DNA of 51,628 bases from an uncultured Bacteroidota bacterium (GTDB taxonomy: Bacteria > Bacteroidota > Bacteroidia > Chitinophagales > Chitinophagaceae). The stretch lies in assembly GCA_903839875.1 (NCBI GenBank), contig CAIMDZ010000024.1, positions 1-51,628 of the forward strand, in the 5' to 3' direction. This document shows, piece after piece, positions 50,215 through 51,628 of this stretch. Every line of letters begins with the position of its first letter. Position 1 is the first letter of the stretch. The notes below the pieces were generated by a model. It did not search any database. It saw only the letters and a program-made list of their open reading frames with translations, and had not been told where the DNA came from. The position numbers were made by a program, and so were the translations under genes.

Positions 50215-50670
50215 TTAATAGTTTGTGGCCGGCGTTGAGAAAGTGATGTAATCAATGACCATATCGCCGCTTATTACAATTGTACTATTGCCTGTTGACA
50301 AAATCCATGATCCACTTGGCAAACCTAAAGGCGCAAACATATCGCTTGTAAGGGCGTAGTCAATATCAAACATATATGAACCTGATCCATCCGTAAAGTA
50401 GGCAGCCTGGTCAGGTTGTTTTTGAATCAGCTCAGAAAGGCTGAAGATCATCATAAGCACATTAGGGTTATTATCAGTATATTTGAATGTAACATTAATG
50501 CCGTCTGTGGCTTCTTCACAAACGCCACGGCCAACACAGGCGCCATGGTTAGACTGAGGAGTGCCAAAATAAACGTATCCTGAAGATACGCCTGATGCTG
50601 ATGTCGCAGAGGCAGAGAAAAGTACAACTACTAAAAGTGATATCGAAAAAAGATGGCTGATAATTTTCAT
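50215..50670 (-). CDS. Small exported protein, unknown
   Basis: 151 residues. Signal peptide to about residue 26 (SASATSA), then a region with two cysteines (GACVGRGVCEEA) and a beta-rich remainder. No T9SS tail; the C-terminus is FSTPATNY. It follows the divergent right-end TPR gene and precedes parC by 143 bases. Family unknown to me. Bacteroidota often have such small exported proteins of unknown role. Confidence 0.6.
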   Translation of the reverse strand: MKIISHLFSISLLVVVLFSASATSASGVSSGYVYFGTPQSNHGACVGRGVCEEATDGINVTFKYTDNNPNVLMMIFSLSELIQKQPDQAAYFTDGSGSYMFDIDYALTSDMFAPLGLPSGSWILSTGNSTIVISGDMVIDYITFSTPATNY

Positions 50671-50841
50671 ATTATTATTTTTATAAGTAAATTATTAGGT
50701 ATCTGTTAACAATTATTTTTAAACAGTTAGTTAATATTGTAAATTTACAAACAAAATTTATTATGTAGGTATCTTTTTAGTAAATATTTTTTTAAGAAAT
50801 TTTAAAGAGATACACATTAACATGATAGTAGTTTAAATCTA

Positions 50842-50867
50842 TTGACAATTTTTGAATAGTATATTTG
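50842..50867 (+). promoter_or_regulatory. Promoter of the TPR gene
   Basis: TTGAC at 50842-50846 and TATATTTG at 50860-50867, with 15 bases between TTG and TA; the -7 octamer fits the consensus. It lies about 80 bases before ATG 50949. Confidence 0.5.
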
Positions 50868-50948
50868 GAGAAGATTTAGTAACTTAGCATAAGTAATATT
50901 TTAATATTTAATTATTACATGGAATGCTGTTATAATTTAAACATTTGC

Positions 50949-51524
50949 ATGAGCACTATTTACAGATTTTATTCTGCAATATCAATAATAATATTGCTAA
51001 GTGGAGTTTCTTATAATACATACGGTCAATCAGATAAAAACCTCGATTCTATTAAGGCCAAGGTTCAAATGTTATCATCGGATACGGTAAAGGTTAATAC
51101 ATTACTGGACCGTGTGGAAGGAATTTATTGTGATGATTCTTTACAGAAGCTAATACTTGCAAACGAGGCAAAAAAAATAGCTGAAAAAATAAACTGGGGA
51201 AAGGGAATTCTCAGTGCTAACAGGGTATTGGGCCAGGTATATTTTCAATGCCAGAAAAATTATCCGGTAGCTTTTGATTACTTCCAGATGAATGTGGATT
51301 ATTCCAAAAAAAACGGGGATAAAATTAACCAGGCGCTGGCAATGGAAACGATTGCCAGGCAATATGGTTACTTGCATGACCACAGGAAATCAATTGATAA
51401 GTACCGGGAGATACTTGATTTGCACCCCGGGATTGAAATAGAAATAAATGTGCTTGGTAATGAGGGGGTATCATTCAGTGCAATTGGAGATTTCAACAGA
51501 GCGCTAGTGTCATGTCACGCATGA
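50949..51524 (+). pseudogene. 5' part of a TPR protein gene, interrupted by an insertion
   Basis: The frame starts at ATG 50949 (MSTIYRFYSAISIIILL, a signal peptide ending at YGQ) and runs through TPR-like hairpins (LAMETIARQYGYLHDHRKSIDKYREILDLHP; NEGVSFSAIGDFNRALVSCHA). It breaks off in mid-repeat: after NRAL (aga gcg cta) the sequence is the left end of an IS and ends at TGA 51522-51524. In Bacteroidota such TPR N-termini often lead to a histidine kinase or a DNA-binding domain. The rest of the gene, beyond the IS, is outside the window. A ten-codon upstream extension (50919) adds a less likely start. Confidence 0.7.
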
Positions 51525-51628
51525 ATTGACGGATAAAGTTTTAATAATTTCACCCTTGCATCCTCACAGGTGAAGTGCCATTTTATTTTGGCTTCCTTAT
51601 TGTTCCGGTGAGTTTGCCATGCACCTGC
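51507..51628 (-). mobile_element. Left end of an IS630-like insertion sequence (partial)
   Basis: The sequence departs from the TPR gene just after TA at 51505-51506. IS630/Tc1 elements target TA and duplicate it. On the minus strand a transposase C-terminus lies inside (see the next entry). The right end is outside the window. Confidence 0.65.
51515..51628 (-). CDS. C-terminus of an IS630-family transposase (partial)
   Basis: On the minus strand, starting at the window edge, the frame reads AGAWQTHRNNKEAKIKWHFT then CEDARVKLLKLYPSIHA and stops at TGA (51515-51517). The pattern WQ.HRNNK..KI.W.FT..DAR.KL..LYP is the C-terminal end of IS630-type DDE transposases. 37 residues remain inside the window; the catalytic residues are upstream, outside. 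The family is given by eye and has no further support. Confidence 0.6.
   Translation of the reverse strand, partial: AGAWQTHRNNKEAKIKWHFTCEDARVKLLKLYPSIHA

Noticed and set aside
1-51628. CRISPR array or tRNA genes
   Set aside because: No regularly spaced direct repeats of 25-40 bases and no convincing cloverleaf were seen; the tRNA search was by eye only.

Overview
The window looks like a chromosomal piece of a Bacteroidota bacterium, most likely a Chitinophagales or Sphingobacteriia relative. The evidence is: type IX secretion sorting domains of type A and of the CHU_C (gliding motility-associated) type, SprB-like repeats, the b558-type three-gene succinate dehydrogenase, the Bacteroidota-style topoisomerase IV subunit A, and recurrent TAnnTTTG promoter elements with no strong Shine-Dalgarno sites. 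I saw no rRNA or tRNA gene and no CRISPR array, although tRNAs were searched for by eye only.

Layout. 1-2.1 kb: a MarR regulator, a Crp/Fnr regulator with a cysteine-rich N-terminus, and a small exported protein. 2.2-8.8 kb: a seven-gene respiratory operon with a Tat-exported four-cluster ferredoxin, an NrfD/ActC-type quinol membrane protein, an anchored Ig-like protein, two c-type cytochromes, an ethylbenzene-dehydrogenase-type heme protein and an outer-membrane barrel. No molybdopterin catalytic subunit is encoded. 8.9-15 kb: a truncated ArsC-like gene, an Ate1/Bpt-like aminoacyl transferase, divergent cyanophycin synthetase and cyanophycinase (nitrogen storage), a decayed small gene and a DinB protein. 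15-18 kb: a secreted protein with two tandem ice-binding (DUF3494) domains, six Ig-like repeats and a T9SS tail. 18.6-23.3 kb: a synthase-dependent exopolysaccharide operon (TPR/barrel exporter, GT2 synthase, GH26 hydrolase). 23.7-30.8 kb: a LamG/SprB T9SS protein that seems to lack a normal start codon, two lipoproteins, structured intergenic repeats around a 36-residue membrane peptide, an XRE gene, and an M1 aminopeptidase. 31.2-37.2 kb, minus strand: a DUF4105 membrane protein, an alpha/beta hydrolase and two tandem CHU_C/PKD paralogues. 37.4-39 kb: a duplicated DUF5808-like membrane protein and an unknown exported protein. 39.4-44.5 kb, minus strand: sdhC-sdhA-[AAA ATPase]-[PD-(D/E)XK-like protein]-sdhB. 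44.8-46.5 kb: exbB, exbD and a multiply broken aspartyl beta-hydroxylase gene. 46.7-50.7 kb: a bifunctional nuclease-family gene, parC and an exported protein. At the right edge a TPR gene is interrupted by an IS630-like element that runs off the window.

Most notable points: (1) the AT-rich ATPase/nuclease-like pair spliced into the sdh operon with tight overlaps, a good candidate for an uncharacterised defence module driven by a housekeeping promoter; (2) the electron-transfer operon without a molybdoenzyme, with unusual CX3CH and CX4CH motifs; (3) the exopolysaccharide operon in which a GH26 enzyme takes the place usually held by the BcsZ cellulase; (4) the probable AUA start of a T9SS cargo; (5) paired intergenic repeats whose hairpin stems differ by compensating changes. 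All functional assignments rest on motifs read by eye; no database search was run.
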